Source of the DNA: an uncultured Verrucomicrobia subdivision 3 bacterium
GTDB lineage: Bacteria; Verrucomicrobiota; Verrucomicrobiia; Limisphaerales; UBA11358
DNA: 64,000 nucleotides
Assembly (NCBI GenBank): GCA_903922735.1
Contig: CAIXUZ010000011.1
Location: forward strand, 62,001 to 126,000
Direction of reading: 5' to 3'
How positions within the stretch are numbered: position 1 is the stretch's first letter; every line of letters begins with the position of its first letter. The notes under the pieces are model-generated. The model searched no databases, was not told the origin of the DNA, and saw only the letters and a list, made by a program, of their open reading frames with translations. Position numbers and translations under genes: made by a program. Below are positions 15,818-24,416 of this stretch, piece by piece.

Positions 15818-17265
15818 AACCTGATTTTAAATTCAAATTCGGCCGAGGCAAAACGCCGACCACGGTGGTCGGCCTGACGCTCGACGGCAGCCGGCTTGAC
15901 GGCGTGGTGCTGAAACGCACGAATGGTTCGCTGCAGCAGCTGCAGACATTTTCCGCCGCGCTCACGCTCGACCCGCTGACCGCCGCGCCGGAGCTGGTCG
16001 GACGTGAAATCCGCAATCATCTGGACGCCGCCGGCATCCGCGAGCGCGATTGCGTGCTCGGCGTGCCGTTGAAACTGGTTTTGACGGCGCAAACGGAATT
16101 GCCGCCGCTGCCGGAGGCGGACGCGACGAGCCTGATGCAGCTCGAGGCGGAAAAAGGATTCCATGCGGACGTGGCGACGTTGCAAATCGCCCATTCCCGC
16201 ACGCCGCTGGCCGGCGATAAAAAACATGTTTTGCTGGCCGGCATTCCCAGCACGCAGCTTACCGCGCTGGAAAATGTTTTGGCGGCGGCCAAACTGAAGC
16301 CGGCCAGCTTTGCATTGGGCGCGACGGCGCTGCAACCCGCATCGCGCCAGAGCTCCAATGGCGTGCTGGCGCTGGTGATCGGCGAAACCAATGTCGGTTT
16401 GCAAATCACCAACGGCGGCGTGGTGGCCTTGCGCGCTCTGGAAGGCGCGGTGGAAAACACGGCGGGCCGGCTGACGCTGCATCCGGATCTGGTGGCGCGC
16501 GAAACGCGCGTGACGCTGGGGCAACTGTCCGCCGAATTGCGCGCGGCAGTGAAACGCATCCGCATTTATGGTCCGCGCGACCTGGCGCAATTGCTGGCGG
16601 ACGATTTGGAGCTGAAGCTGGAGGCGCTGGATTTGAAAGTGGAAATGGTTTCCGCTTATGCACCGGATGAATTTGGCGTGACGCTGCCGGCGGGCGCATC
16701 GGTTTCCGCCGCGTTCAGCCTGGCGGCGCGGCTGCTGACGGGCGAAAAGCCGGGGTTTGAATTTCTGCCGCCGAAGCCAAACTTCGTCGAACAGTTCGTG
16801 ACGAAATATTCTTCCGGCCGGCTGCGCAAGTCCGGCGCGGTGGCGGCGGGAATCGCGGCGCTGGTCGCGGGAGTTTTTCTATTCCAGCAATACCAGTTGT
16901 GGAGCCTGCGTTCGCAGTGGTCGAAGATGCAGATGAAAGTCGCCGGACTCGAAACCATTCAAAACCAGATTCATCAATACCGGCCGTGGTATAGCGGCAC
17001 CTACAACAATCTGGCGGTGTTGCGGCAGTTATCCCTGGCGTTTCCCGAAGACGGCGCGGTGACGGCGAAGAACATCACCATCCGCGACGGCCGCACGGTG
17101 ACTTGCGCCGGCACGGCGAGAGACAACGCGTCGTTGCTGGCGGTGGAGGCGAAATTGAGCGCGCTGCCGGGCGTGACGGCGGTGCATCGCGAGCAGAGCC
17201 GCGGCAACAAGCCGCCGATCCAGTTTGTGTTCAGCTTCAAACTCAACAACGGAGGTGCGGAGTGA
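15814..17265 (+). CDS. gspL: GspL-like type II secretion assembly protein (PilM/PilN-type)
   Basis: In this 483-residue protein, residues about 15-330 are an actin-like PilM/GspL cytoplasmic domain (TVVGLTLDGSRLDGVVLKR near the start, VLALVIGETNVGLQI in the middle). A membrane helix lies at about 345-365 (SGAVAAGIAALVAGVFLFQQ), and a periplasmic PilN/GspL-type ferredoxin-like domain ends the chain. It links the ATPase GspE to the periplasmic GspM. The start overlaps gspK and the stop overlaps the gspM start. An expected role in recruiting GspE is known for the family; nothing unusual is seen apart from the long Ala/Gly-rich hinge. Confidence 0.82.
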   Translation: MKPDFKFKFGRGKTPTTVVGLTLDGSRLDGVVLKRTNGSLQQLQTFSAALTLDPLTAAPELVGREIRNHLDAAGIRERDCVLGVPLKLVLTAQTELPPLPEADATSLMQLEAEKGFHADVATLQIAHSRTPLAGDKKHVLLAGIPSTQLTALENVLAAAKLKPASFALGATALQPASRQSSNGVLALVIGETNVGLQITNGGVVALRALEGAVENTAGRLTLHPDLVARETRVTLGQLSAELRAAVKRIRIYGPRDLAQLLADDLELKLEALDLKVEMVSAYAPDEFGVTLPAGASVSAAFSLAARLLTGEKPGFEFLPPKPNFVEQFVTKYSSGRLRKSGAVAAGIAALVAGVFLFQQYQLWSLRSQWSKMQMKVAGLETIQNQIHQYRPWYSGTYNNLAVLRQLSLAFPEDGAVTAKNITIRDGRTVTCAGTARDNASLLAVEAKLSALPGVTAVHREQSRGNKPPIQFVFSFKLNNGGAE

Positions 17266-17804
17266 AAATGAAAATTGAGAACCGCCAGCAGTTTCTCGTG
17301 GTATTGACCATCGCGGTCGTGGCGCTGTTCGTGGCGGTGAATTTTATTCTGGAACCGCTCGGCGGCTGGTGGTCGTCGCGGCAGGCGCAGATCAAGGCGT
17401 TGCAGAAGCAAGTCAGCGAAGGCCAGCAGCTCAGTAAACGCGAGACCGGCGTTCGCAGTCGCTGGAACTGGATGCAGGTCAATGCGCTGCCCGCCAACCC
17501 GTCGCAGGCGGAACAGCGGTTTTTGAAGGCGCTGGACGGCTGGTCGCGCGAGGCGGGTGCGGAGCTGACGAGCATTATGCCGCAGTGGAAAAGCGATTCG
17601 ACGAATTATCTGACGCTGGCGTGCCGCGTGGAATCGGCGGGCGACCTGGCGACGTTGAGCAAATTTCTCTACGCGCTGGAAAAAGGGCCGATGGCGCTCA
17701 AGGTGGACTCGGTGGAATTGACTTCCCGCGACGCCGGCGGCCAGCAGATGACGCTCAGTTTGGAAATCAACGGACTGGCTTTGATGGCCAGCGACAAAAA
17801 ATGA
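17262..17804 (+). CDS. gspM: GspM-like inner membrane protein
   Basis: A GTG at 17262 overlaps the gspL stop and lies 5 bases after GGAGGT, a strong ribosome site; the ATG at 17268 is the alternative. The product has 180 or 178 residues: a short cytoplasmic start, a membrane helix (LVVLTIAVVALFVAVNFIL), a coiled segment and a small periplasmic alpha/beta domain (DLATLSKFLYALEKGPMALK, then VDSVELTSRD). Size, topology and position after gspL identify it as GspM/PilO-like. It overlaps the next start by four bases. Confidence 0.78.
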   Translation: MKMKIENRQQFLVVLTIAVVALFVAVNFILEPLGGWWSSRQAQIKALQKQVSEGQQLSKRETGVRSRWNWMQVNALPANPSQAEQRFLKALDGWSREAGAELTSIMPQWKSDSTNYLTLACRVESAGDLATLSKFLYALEKGPMALKVDSVELTSRDAGGQQMTLSLEINGLALMASDKK

Positions 17805-18421
17805 AAACCATGCGAACCCAATTTGTTTTTGCGCTGGCGGTCGTGCTGGCGGGCGAGGTGCATGGGCAGGCAAACCGGAACAATCCCGGCCCGACGGATT
17901 ACACGGCGTTCAGCCGGTTCATCACGGACCGGAACATTTTCGATCCGAACCGCCAGCCGCATTACACCTCGACCCGAACACAGACGACCCGGCCGCGGAC
18001 CCGCTCAGCTTCGACGCCGGCATTCACGCTGGTTGGCACGATGGCTTACGAAAAGGGTTTTTTCGCCTTTTTCAGCGGCAATGACACGGAATTGAAAAAA
18101 GTCCTGAGCGTGTCGGAAAAAATCGCGGACTACACGGTGACGGAAATTGTGGCGGGCCGCGCCCGGATTGAATCGGCGGACGGCAAACAAAAGCTGGAGC
18201 TAAAAGTCGGCGACGTGATGCACCAGGAAGCCGGCGGCTGGCAGTTTTCCGGTGCGGCGGAAATTCCCCCCGGAGCGCCCGCGAGTGAGACCGGCACGGC
18301 ACCGGCGGGCGCGGCGGAAAATTCCAGCGAACGCAGCACGCCCAGCGTGCCGGTGGCCGCGGGGGCGCAGAGTGAAATTCTGAAACGACTGATGGAAAAA
18401 AGAGCAAAGGAGAATCAATGA
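17801..18421 (+). CDS. GspC-like periplasmic protein of the type II secretion operon
   Basis: The ATG at 17801 gives 206 residues; an upstream extension to 17585 lies inside gspM and is rejected. Residues 1-24 are hydrophobic (FVFALAVVLAGEVHGQ) and may be a cleaved signal or an anchor. FITDRNIFDPNR at about residues 41-52 resembles the start of the GspC/PilP homology region, and PAFTLVGTMAYEKGFFAFF to VLSVSEKIADYTVTEI forms its beta core. The tail is Pro/Ala-rich, without a PDZ domain. GspC normally binds the N0 domain of the secretin, and the secretin N-domain gene follows directly with a four-base overlap. PilP is the alternative name. Confidence 0.7.
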   Translation: MKTMRTQFVFALAVVLAGEVHGQANRNNPGPTDYTAFSRFITDRNIFDPNRQPHYTSTRTQTTRPRTRSASTPAFTLVGTMAYEKGFFAFFSGNDTELKKVLSVSEKIADYTVTEIVAGRARIESADGKQKLELKVGDVMHQEAGGWQFSGAAEIPPGAPASETGTAPAGAAENSSERSTPSVPVAAGAQSEILKRLMEKRAKENQ

Positions 18422-19860
18422 AAAAAATCATCTTAACCCTACTGACGCTGGGCGTGGCCGGACTGCCGATAATCGCGCAAGACCCGCCGGGCAACAACAA
18501 TCCGCCGCCACCGCCGCCAAATGTCGCCGGGGACAGCCTGCCGGGAGGTCCGGAGGCGGGGAGTTTGCCGCCCCCGCCATCGCCGGAAATGATCGCCGCG
18601 ATCGCCGCCGCCTTGACGAATGAAGCCGCCCAAGCCCAGGCGGGGAACAGCACCGCCGTCAACACCAATGACTCCGGAAAGAAAGCAGTTTCCGAACCGC
18701 CCATCATCCTGCCCGGACAATCAAAAGTGGTGGCGAGTGAGATCACTCAACTGAGTTTCATTCCGCCGGCGCAGCCCAGCGGCACGAACAACCCGAACGA
18801 CATCCAGTTGAATTTCCGTAACGCGCCGCTGGAGATGGTGCTGAATTATTTGAGCGACGCGGCGGGACTCATCATCGTGCTCGACACGCGCGTGAGCGGG
18901 AACGTGACGATCAAGGGCAGCCATTTGACCCGGGACGAGGCGGTGGACTTGTTGAATTCCGTGCTGAACAAAAACAACTACGCCGCCATGCGGAACGGCC
19001 GCACGTTGACCATCGTGGACAAGAATGACGCGAAGACGCGCGATATCCCGGTGAAGACGGGCAACGATCCGGAGGAAATCCCGAAGAACGCCGAGATCGT
19101 GACACAAATCATTCCGATTCGTTTTGTCGAGGCGCGGCAACTGGTGTCGGATTTGACGTCGTTTGTCTCGCCGCAGGCAACGGTGGTGGCCAATGAGGCC
19201 GGCAACTCCATCGTTATCACGGACACCCAGCAGAACATCCGTCACTTGACGGAAATCATCAAGGCAATCGACAGCAGTGCGCAGTCGGAAACTGAAATCC
19301 GCGTGTTCCGCCTGAAATATGCCAGCCCGATAGACGTGGCGTCGGAACTTTCGAGCATTTTCCCGAGCAGCACTTCCGGCTCCACCGCGCAGGCACCGAC
19401 CCGTTTTGCCGGCGGCGGCGGCGGCGGATTTTTCCAACGGATGGCGAGTGCAGCCGGTGCCGCCAGCGCCGGCAGCGGCGCGAACGACCGCGTCAAAAAA
19501 GCGATGCAAGTCAATGTCGTGGCGGATTCGCGCATTCAGGCGGTCATCGTGACGGCCCCGAAAGATTTAATGGATCAAATCGCCGACATGATGACCGATC
19601 TGGATGTGCCTTCGACGCGCGACCAGAAAGTATTCGTGTTCCAGATGAAGAACGGCGATCCGCAGCAGGCGGCTCAGGTGCTGCAAAACATGTTCCAGTC
19701 GGGCGGCACAACGCGCACCGGCAGCAGTTCGTCGCAGAACAGCCCGTTGATGCAGCGAGCCCAAAACAACACCACGAGTTCATCGTCGTCGGGCAGCACT
19801 TCCGGCTTCGGGACGACCGGCGGCGGACGCGGCGGGGCGGCAGGCGGTTTGCAGTTCTAA
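18418..19860 (+). CDS. gspD: Secretin periplasmic N-domain protein (first half of a split GspD)
   Basis: This 480-residue protein has a signal peptide (1-21, ending IIAQ) and then a long Pro/Ala-rich region. An N0 domain follows at about 128-205 (IQLNFRNAPLEMVLNYLSDA, GNVTIKGSHLTRDEAVDLLN). Further N-type repeats are at about 225-285 (IIPIRFVEARQLVSDLTSFV) and about 293-455 (RVFRLKYASPIDVASELSSI; KVFVFQMKNGDPQQAAQVLQ), the last two separated by a Gly-rich insert. There is no pore-forming secretin domain: the chain ends in a Ser/Gly-rich tail. The pore is in the next gene, 20 bases downstream. Together they equal a GspD, which is normally one chain of 600-700 residues. Confidence 0.85.
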   Translation: MKKIILTLLTLGVAGLPIIAQDPPGNNNPPPPPPNVAGDSLPGGPEAGSLPPPPSPEMIAAIAAALTNEAAQAQAGNSTAVNTNDSGKKAVSEPPIILPGQSKVVASEITQLSFIPPAQPSGTNNPNDIQLNFRNAPLEMVLNYLSDAAGLIIVLDTRVSGNVTIKGSHLTRDEAVDLLNSVLNKNNYAAMRNGRTLTIVDKNDAKTRDIPVKTGNDPEEIPKNAEIVTQIIPIRFVEARQLVSDLTSFVSPQATVVANEAGNSIVITDTQQNIRHLTEIIKAIDSSAQSETEIRVFRLKYASPIDVASELSSIFPSSTSGSTAQAPTRFAGGGGGGFFQRMASAAGAASAGSGANDRVKKAMQVNVVADSRIQAVIVTAPKDLMDQIADMMTDLDVPSTRDQKVFVFQMKNGDPQQAAQVLQNMFQSGGTTRTGSSSSQNSPLMQRAQNNTTSSSSSGSTSGFGTTGGGRGGAAGGLQF

Positions 19861-19880
19861 AATTTAACGCGATAAAAATT

Positions 19881-21116
19881 ATGAAAATAAACAGTTTCAA
19901 AACAATTTTCACCGGATGCCTGGCTTTGCTCCTGTGCGCCCCGCTTGAGCTCCAAGCCCAGCAGCGCGGCGGCTTCGGCGGCTTCGGTGGTTTTGGCGGA
20001 TTGGGTGCCGGGGCGGCCAACCGCGCCGGTGGCAGCTCGTCCACGCAGCCCGGCCAATACAATAACAATGGCACCATCGGCAACGCGGTCATCACCGTGG
20101 ATCCGCAGACCCATAACATCGTGGTCATCGCGGACGAGGAAACAAGCCAGCAAATCAGCAACATCCTCGTCAGTCTCGACGCGCCCAAGCCGCAGGTGCT
20201 CATCAAAGTGGTGTTCATGGAGGTTCAGCGCAATAACGACCTGGACATCGGCATCGAAGGCGGCTGGACCAAGGGTATTGGCGACAATTTGAGCGGCAGC
20301 GCGGCAAATGTCTTCGGACTGTCGGGTGCCAACACCGTCGTGACGAATTTCAACGCCCTGGGCTCATCCGGTTTGGCTGCGTTGTCGCCAGGAACAAGCG
20401 GAGCAAACGGATTTTACCAGATCATGGGCAAGGATTTTCAGGCAACCCTGAAGGCCATTGCCAAGGCAGGCAAGGCGCAGGTGCTTTCGCGTCCGTCCAT
20501 TCTGGCCCGGGACGGACAGCTTGCCAAAATCGTGGTCGGCCAGTCCATTTACATGCCGAGCGGTGTTTCCTACACCTCGGTGGGCAACAATACCACGCCC
20601 ATCATCAACGGTGCCTACACCTCGGTCGGCATCATTCTGAACGTCACGCCGTTCATCGGGCAAAACAATCTCGTGGAAATGATTCTTCAGCCGCAAACTT
20701 CGGTGGTGGACACGTCCACGCTCGGTCAACAGATTGCCAGCGGCGGCGGCATCCTCGGCGGCAGCGCCGTTTATGCCCCGACGCTGAATGTCCGTTCCGC
20801 CGACACCGTGGTGGTGACACCGGACGCGCAGACCGTGGTCATTGGCGGCCTGATTTCCAACAACAAGTCCTCCTCCGACAACAAGGTGCCGCTGCTGGGC
20901 GATATTCCTTTGCTGGGGATGCTGTTCAAGTCCAGCGCCAAAAGCGACACGAAGACGGAATTGCTCATGTTCCTGACTCCGCACATCGTCAAATCGCCGA
21001 CGATGCTGGCGGCCATGGCGGTGAACGAAACCGGCCAGGCCTCCGCCATCACCAATACCGTCAGCGAGCTGGAACTGAATCGTTTCCTCGAACGCGTGCC
21101 GATGAAGAAAAATTAG
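19881..21116 (+). CDS. gspD: Secretin pore-domain protein (second half of a split GspD)
   Basis: The product has 411 residues with its own signal peptide (1-27, ending LQAQ), a Gly/Phe-rich linker (GGFGGFGGFGG), and the last part of an N3-type domain (IVVIADEETSQQISNILVSL). The secretin domain runs from about 115 to the end: VLIKVVFMEVQRNNDLDIGI, AKAGKAQVLSRPSILARDGQ, and the closing motif VPLLGDIPLLGMLFKS followed by ELLMFLTPHIV. It should form the outer membrane channel. The separate signal peptide and a ribosome-site-sized gap show that the split is real and not a frameshift. How it stays attached to the N-domain chain is unknown. Confidence 0.88.
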   Translation: MKINSFKTIFTGCLALLLCAPLELQAQQRGGFGGFGGFGGLGAGAANRAGGSSSTQPGQYNNNGTIGNAVITVDPQTHNIVVIADEETSQQISNILVSLDAPKPQVLIKVVFMEVQRNNDLDIGIEGGWTKGIGDNLSGSAANVFGLSGANTVVTNFNALGSSGLAALSPGTSGANGFYQIMGKDFQATLKAIAKAGKAQVLSRPSILARDGQLAKIVVGQSIYMPSGVSYTSVGNNTTPIINGAYTSVGIILNVTPFIGQNNLVEMILQPQTSVVDTSTLGQQIASGGGILGGSAVYAPTLNVRSADTVVVTPDAQTVVIGGLISNNKSSSDNKVPLLGDIPLLGMLFKSSAKSDTKTELLMFLTPHIVKSPTMLAAMAVNETGQASAITNTVSELELNRFLERVPMKKN

Positions 21117-21156
21117 TCGATGTTTTTCACACCGCCCCGACAAACTTGACCCCGCG

Positions 21157-22689
21157 ATGGAACTCAAACGGCAAAGCAAACTGGTCTATGGCCTGCTCGC
21201 CGGCATGTGGTTGGTGGTGGCGGGCTGGCAATGGCAGGAACATTTCCGGGTGGTCGAGGCCGCGAAATCGGACCTTCGCAATCGCTCCCGCGAAATCGCC
21301 AGCACCTTGAGCGCCGTGACCCGCGCCCTGCGTTTTCGCGGCGCGATTTTTCAAGAACGCCTCGAACCGGTGCTCAACGAGTTGGTCAACAGCCGCACCA
21401 ACACCCTGGTCAGTTCCAGCGGACTGGTGGCGGTCGGCCTGCTCAACACCGAGGGCAATCCCGTGGTCACCGCGGGCGACACCAATCTGCTATCACGAGA
21501 ACTCTCCACCGAAGGCGAACACTGGTCGGATAATTTCGTCATCTTTGTAATGCCCATGGCCGGCGCCAGCGTCAGGCCGGAAGGAGCGACCAATTCCACC
21601 GTTGTTTTACCGCCGTTCCGTGAGCTGACCAATGCGACCGCCCGCGACCGGGATTTTTTCCGTCCCGAGCGGAATCCAAACGAGACAAACGCTTTCGCTG
21701 GCTCACTGCTTCCGCCAACCAATTCACCCCCACCAACCACGAATGACGCCGGGCAAGCGCGAGCGAGCGGCGGCAGCCGGCGTCCACCGTGGCTCCATGG
21801 AATGAAGGAAGCCGAGTTCAAAGCGCTCACCGCCAAGCGCGAGCTGCATGCGCTGGTGCTGGCAATGTCCACGGAAAACTTGCGCGCCATTCGGGCCGAT
21901 GACTGGTGGCTGCGCTGGGTCATCAGTTTTTTTGCCGGCATTTCTGCGCTCGGCATCGGTCTGGCCTGGCGCAACATGTCGAGAACTGCTGATTTGCAAA
22001 TCCGCCTCATCCGCGCCAGCGAACAAAACTCGCACCTCAGGGAATTAAACCTTGCCGCCGCCGGTCTCGCCCACGAGACGCGCAATCCGCTCAATATCAT
22101 TCGCGGTCTCGCCCAGATCGTTTCGCGGCTGCCGGACGCCTCGCCCGAGGTGCGCGACAAAACGAAGACCATCGTGGATGAGACCGACAAAGTGACCGCG
22201 CAGCTCACCGAGTTCATCAACTATTCGAAGCCCCGCGAAGTGCGGCGGACGAACATTGTTTTGACGGCGGCGGCGAATGAAATTCTCCGCACGCTCGGCC
22301 ATGACATCGCGGAAAAGCAATTGCGGGTCGAAGTCACCGGCGAGCCGCTGGCGATCGAGGCGGATGAACAACTGCTGCGGCAGGTGCTCTTTAACCTGCT
22401 TATCAACGCGATGCAGGCGGTGGGGCAGGGCGGCACCATTCAAATCAGCATCCGGCGGATGGAAAATCAGGAAGTCATTTTGGAAGTCCGCGACGACGGC
22501 CCCGGCGTGCCGCCGGAAAAACGCCGGGAAATTTTCAAACCCTATTTCACCACCCACCAGAAAGGCACCGGCCTCGGCCTGGCCGTGGTGCAGCAAATCG
22601 TTTCCGCGCACGGCTGGGAAATCCAATGTCTCGCCAATGAGCCACACGGGGCCGTCTTCCGCATCTCGCATTTGAAACTGGCGGTGTAA
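21157..22689 (+). CDS. Membrane sensor histidine kinase (NtrB/PilS-like)
   Basis: The product has 510 residues. Membrane helices lie at about 8-24 and 250-272, enclosing a periplasmic sensor region of about 225 residues. HisKA follows with the phospho-accepting His306 in AHETRNPLN, and the HATPase has an N box (NLLINAMQA), a G1 box (DDGPGVP) and a G2 box (GTGLGLAV). The layout without a receiver domain is that of PilS/AtoS-type kinases that pair with NtrC-family activators; such an activator lies at 24417. The gene starts 40 bases after the secretin gene, so it could be cotranscribed with the type II operon. Confidence 0.9.
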   Translation: MELKRQSKLVYGLLAGMWLVVAGWQWQEHFRVVEAAKSDLRNRSREIASTLSAVTRALRFRGAIFQERLEPVLNELVNSRTNTLVSSSGLVAVGLLNTEGNPVVTAGDTNLLSRELSTEGEHWSDNFVIFVMPMAGASVRPEGATNSTVVLPPFRELTNATARDRDFFRPERNPNETNAFAGSLLPPTNSPPPTTNDAGQARASGGSRRPPWLHGMKEAEFKALTAKRELHALVLAMSTENLRAIRADDWWLRWVISFFAGISALGIGLAWRNMSRTADLQIRLIRASEQNSHLRELNLAAAGLAHETRNPLNIIRGLAQIVSRLPDASPEVRDKTKTIVDETDKVTAQLTEFINYSKPREVRRTNIVLTAAANEILRTLGHDIAEKQLRVEVTGEPLAIEADEQLLRQVLFNLLINAMQAVGQGGTIQISIRRMENQEVILEVRDDGPGVPPEKRREIFKPYFTTHQKGTGLGLAVVQQIVSAHGWEIQCLANEPHGAVFRISHLKLAV

Positions 22690-22702
22690 TAGGAACGGAT
22701 AT

Positions 22703-24325
22703 TTACCGACCCGCTTCAAAAGCCCCGATGTCAGGAGCCTTACCCGCAAAGTATCCCGGCGGACAACCCGGCAAGGGTTTGCCATGAAACGCAGTTGAAA
22801 GGTCGTTGCCGCTGTCAATGGCGGGACTGTCCGGCGGCAGATGATAATCCGGACCGAAGGAAACGGTTTTCACATAGATGGAATGCTTTTCCTGGCTGGG
22901 ATCGTTGGGCCACGGTTTGCCGCCGCCGGTGACAAGATTATAATCCGCGGTAAAATTCACCGGCGCTTTGGTGCCGTGATCGCTGAAAAATCCGCCGCTG
23001 GTGGCAAACAGGTTGTTGTAGTAATGCCAGTGCGGTGCGCCAATTCCATGTTTCGTTTCGAAGCTGCTGTAATACAAAGCCGCCCCATGGCCAATAACCG
23101 TGTTGTGATAGACGTATCCCTCGGCGGGCGAATCATCCATGCTATACCAGATATTCCCCGGGGCTCCGTCCACCAAGAGATTGCGGTAGATAAACACCGG
23201 ACCGATGCGTGGCAGCTTGTAGCGCAAACCGCCGTGGGTATGACGCAGCGTGTTGTGATGCACCCGCACGTTGATGCAGCCGGCGCCCAGTTCGATTCCC
23301 GAATCGCGGGTCTCCTCGATGAGGTTGTCCGAAATTTCAGCATCTTCGTCGTCATGCGGGCTGAGCATGGGTTTGTCCAGTGATTCAATGGCGGAATCGC
23401 CGATGTCAATGCCGTCAAAGGTTTCGTAAACATGGTTGGCGTGAACCCGGTTGCCGGCTCCGGCACGAATCAGGTTGATCCCCACCCGGTCATAGAATCC
23501 CGTTTTTTTGTGGATCTGCCAGACTTCGTAGCGCGCTTTGGATTCGTCCACCGGACGCCAATCCTCATACGAACCGCGAAACACCTGGTTGCTTTCCACC
23601 AGACATTCCGCCGCGCCGGCAGTCATGAAAACGCCGTTTTTGTCCCACGGGCCAATGGTGCAGCCGGAAACCGTGCATTGCTTCGCTTGTTCCGACAAGG
23701 TGACGCCGCCATATCCATGCGCGATGGTCAATCCTTTGATGGACGCGCCGGAAACATTGCGGAAGGTGACCACTGGATTGCGGTCCCAAACGACACTCCA
23801 AGCCAAAGACTTTGGATCGGCATCGTCGGCCAGATGCACATATATGCTCTTATCCCGGTAAATCCATAAACCCCGGATGAATTTGAATCCGCCCAAAGGC
23901 GGCCCTGACGCCAGCAACGATTTCCAGTTCCAGGCTCCCGGCTGAATGGCGCGCTTGGCATCCAGCTCGGCCAGGATTTTTCCATCGAGGCACAGCGTCA
24001 TCGGCTTGCGGTCGATATCCATCCGATACACTCCCGCGCCCATTTCCGGTGTCGGTCGCCAGGCGGCTGGAAATGGCTGGGAGGGATCCAGCGTTGCGCC
24101 CGCTTCGCCCACCAGTTGCAGGCGTTTGTTGACGACAATGGATTCGCGATACAAGCCGCGCTTGATATGAAGCACATCACCGTCCGAGGCTTTTTCAATC
24201 GCCATCTTGATAACCGCCTGGTCGGGAGAATCACCGGGAGCCACCTCAATGTCTCGCGCCAGCAAGCCATTAATATTCCCAGCGAAAGAAAACAAAAAGG
24301 TAATAATCGAACAAGAGTTGCGCAT
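22703..24325 (-). CDS. Secreted right-handed parallel beta-helix protein
   Basis: The 540-residue protein has a signal peptide (ending around NGLLARD) and an opening typical of pectin-lyase-fold proteins (APGDSPDQAVIKMAIEKASD, then GDVLHIKRGLYRESIVVNK). Many short repeats of the kind NVSGASIKGLTIAHGYGGV, GCTIGPWDKNGVF and NLIEETRDSGIELGAG form the coils. The end reads PAIDSGNDLSTAF and APDIGAFEAG, a common close of such proteins. No clear lyase active-site set can be assigned, so carbohydrate binding, lyase or hydrolase activity are all possible. It is encoded opposite to, and between, the kinase and regulator genes, with 13 bases to the kinase stop. Confidence 0.82.
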   Translation of the reverse strand: MRNSCSIITFLFSFAGNINGLLARDIEVAPGDSPDQAVIKMAIEKASDGDVLHIKRGLYRESIVVNKRLQLVGEAGATLDPSQPFPAAWRPTPEMGAGVYRMDIDRKPMTLCLDGKILAELDAKRAIQPGAWNWKSLLASGPPLGGFKFIRGLWIYRDKSIYVHLADDADPKSLAWSVVWDRNPVVTFRNVSGASIKGLTIAHGYGGVTLSEQAKQCTVSGCTIGPWDKNGVFMTAGAAECLVESNQVFRGSYEDWRPVDESKARYEVWQIHKKTGFYDRVGINLIRAGAGNRVHANHVYETFDGIDIGDSAIESLDKPMLSPHDDEDAEISDNLIEETRDSGIELGAGCINVRVHHNTLRHTHGGLRYKLPRIGPVFIYRNLLVDGAPGNIWYSMDDSPAEGYVYHNTVIGHGAALYYSSFETKHGIGAPHWHYYNNLFATSGGFFSDHGTKAPVNFTADYNLVTGGGKPWPNDPSQEKHSIYVKTVSFGPDYHLPPDSPAIDSGNDLSTAFHGKPLPGCPPGYFAGKAPDIGAFEAGR

Positions 24326-24416
24326 GGCAGTTGGATATCAATGGATTTTAGCGACCGAACGAATCCTGGAGAAGAAAAACCTTCAGCAATCAACCTGGAT
24401 TGACTACTTTTCACCC

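Noticed and set aside
18418-21116. Frameshifted single GspD gene
   Set aside because: Each half has its own signal peptide, start codon and low-complexity end, and a 20-base gap separates them; a frameshift would not create a second signal peptide.
22703-24325. Pectate lyase assignment for the beta-helix protein
   Set aside because: The fold is supported, but I could not identify the calcium-binding Asp cluster and catalytic Arg with confidence.
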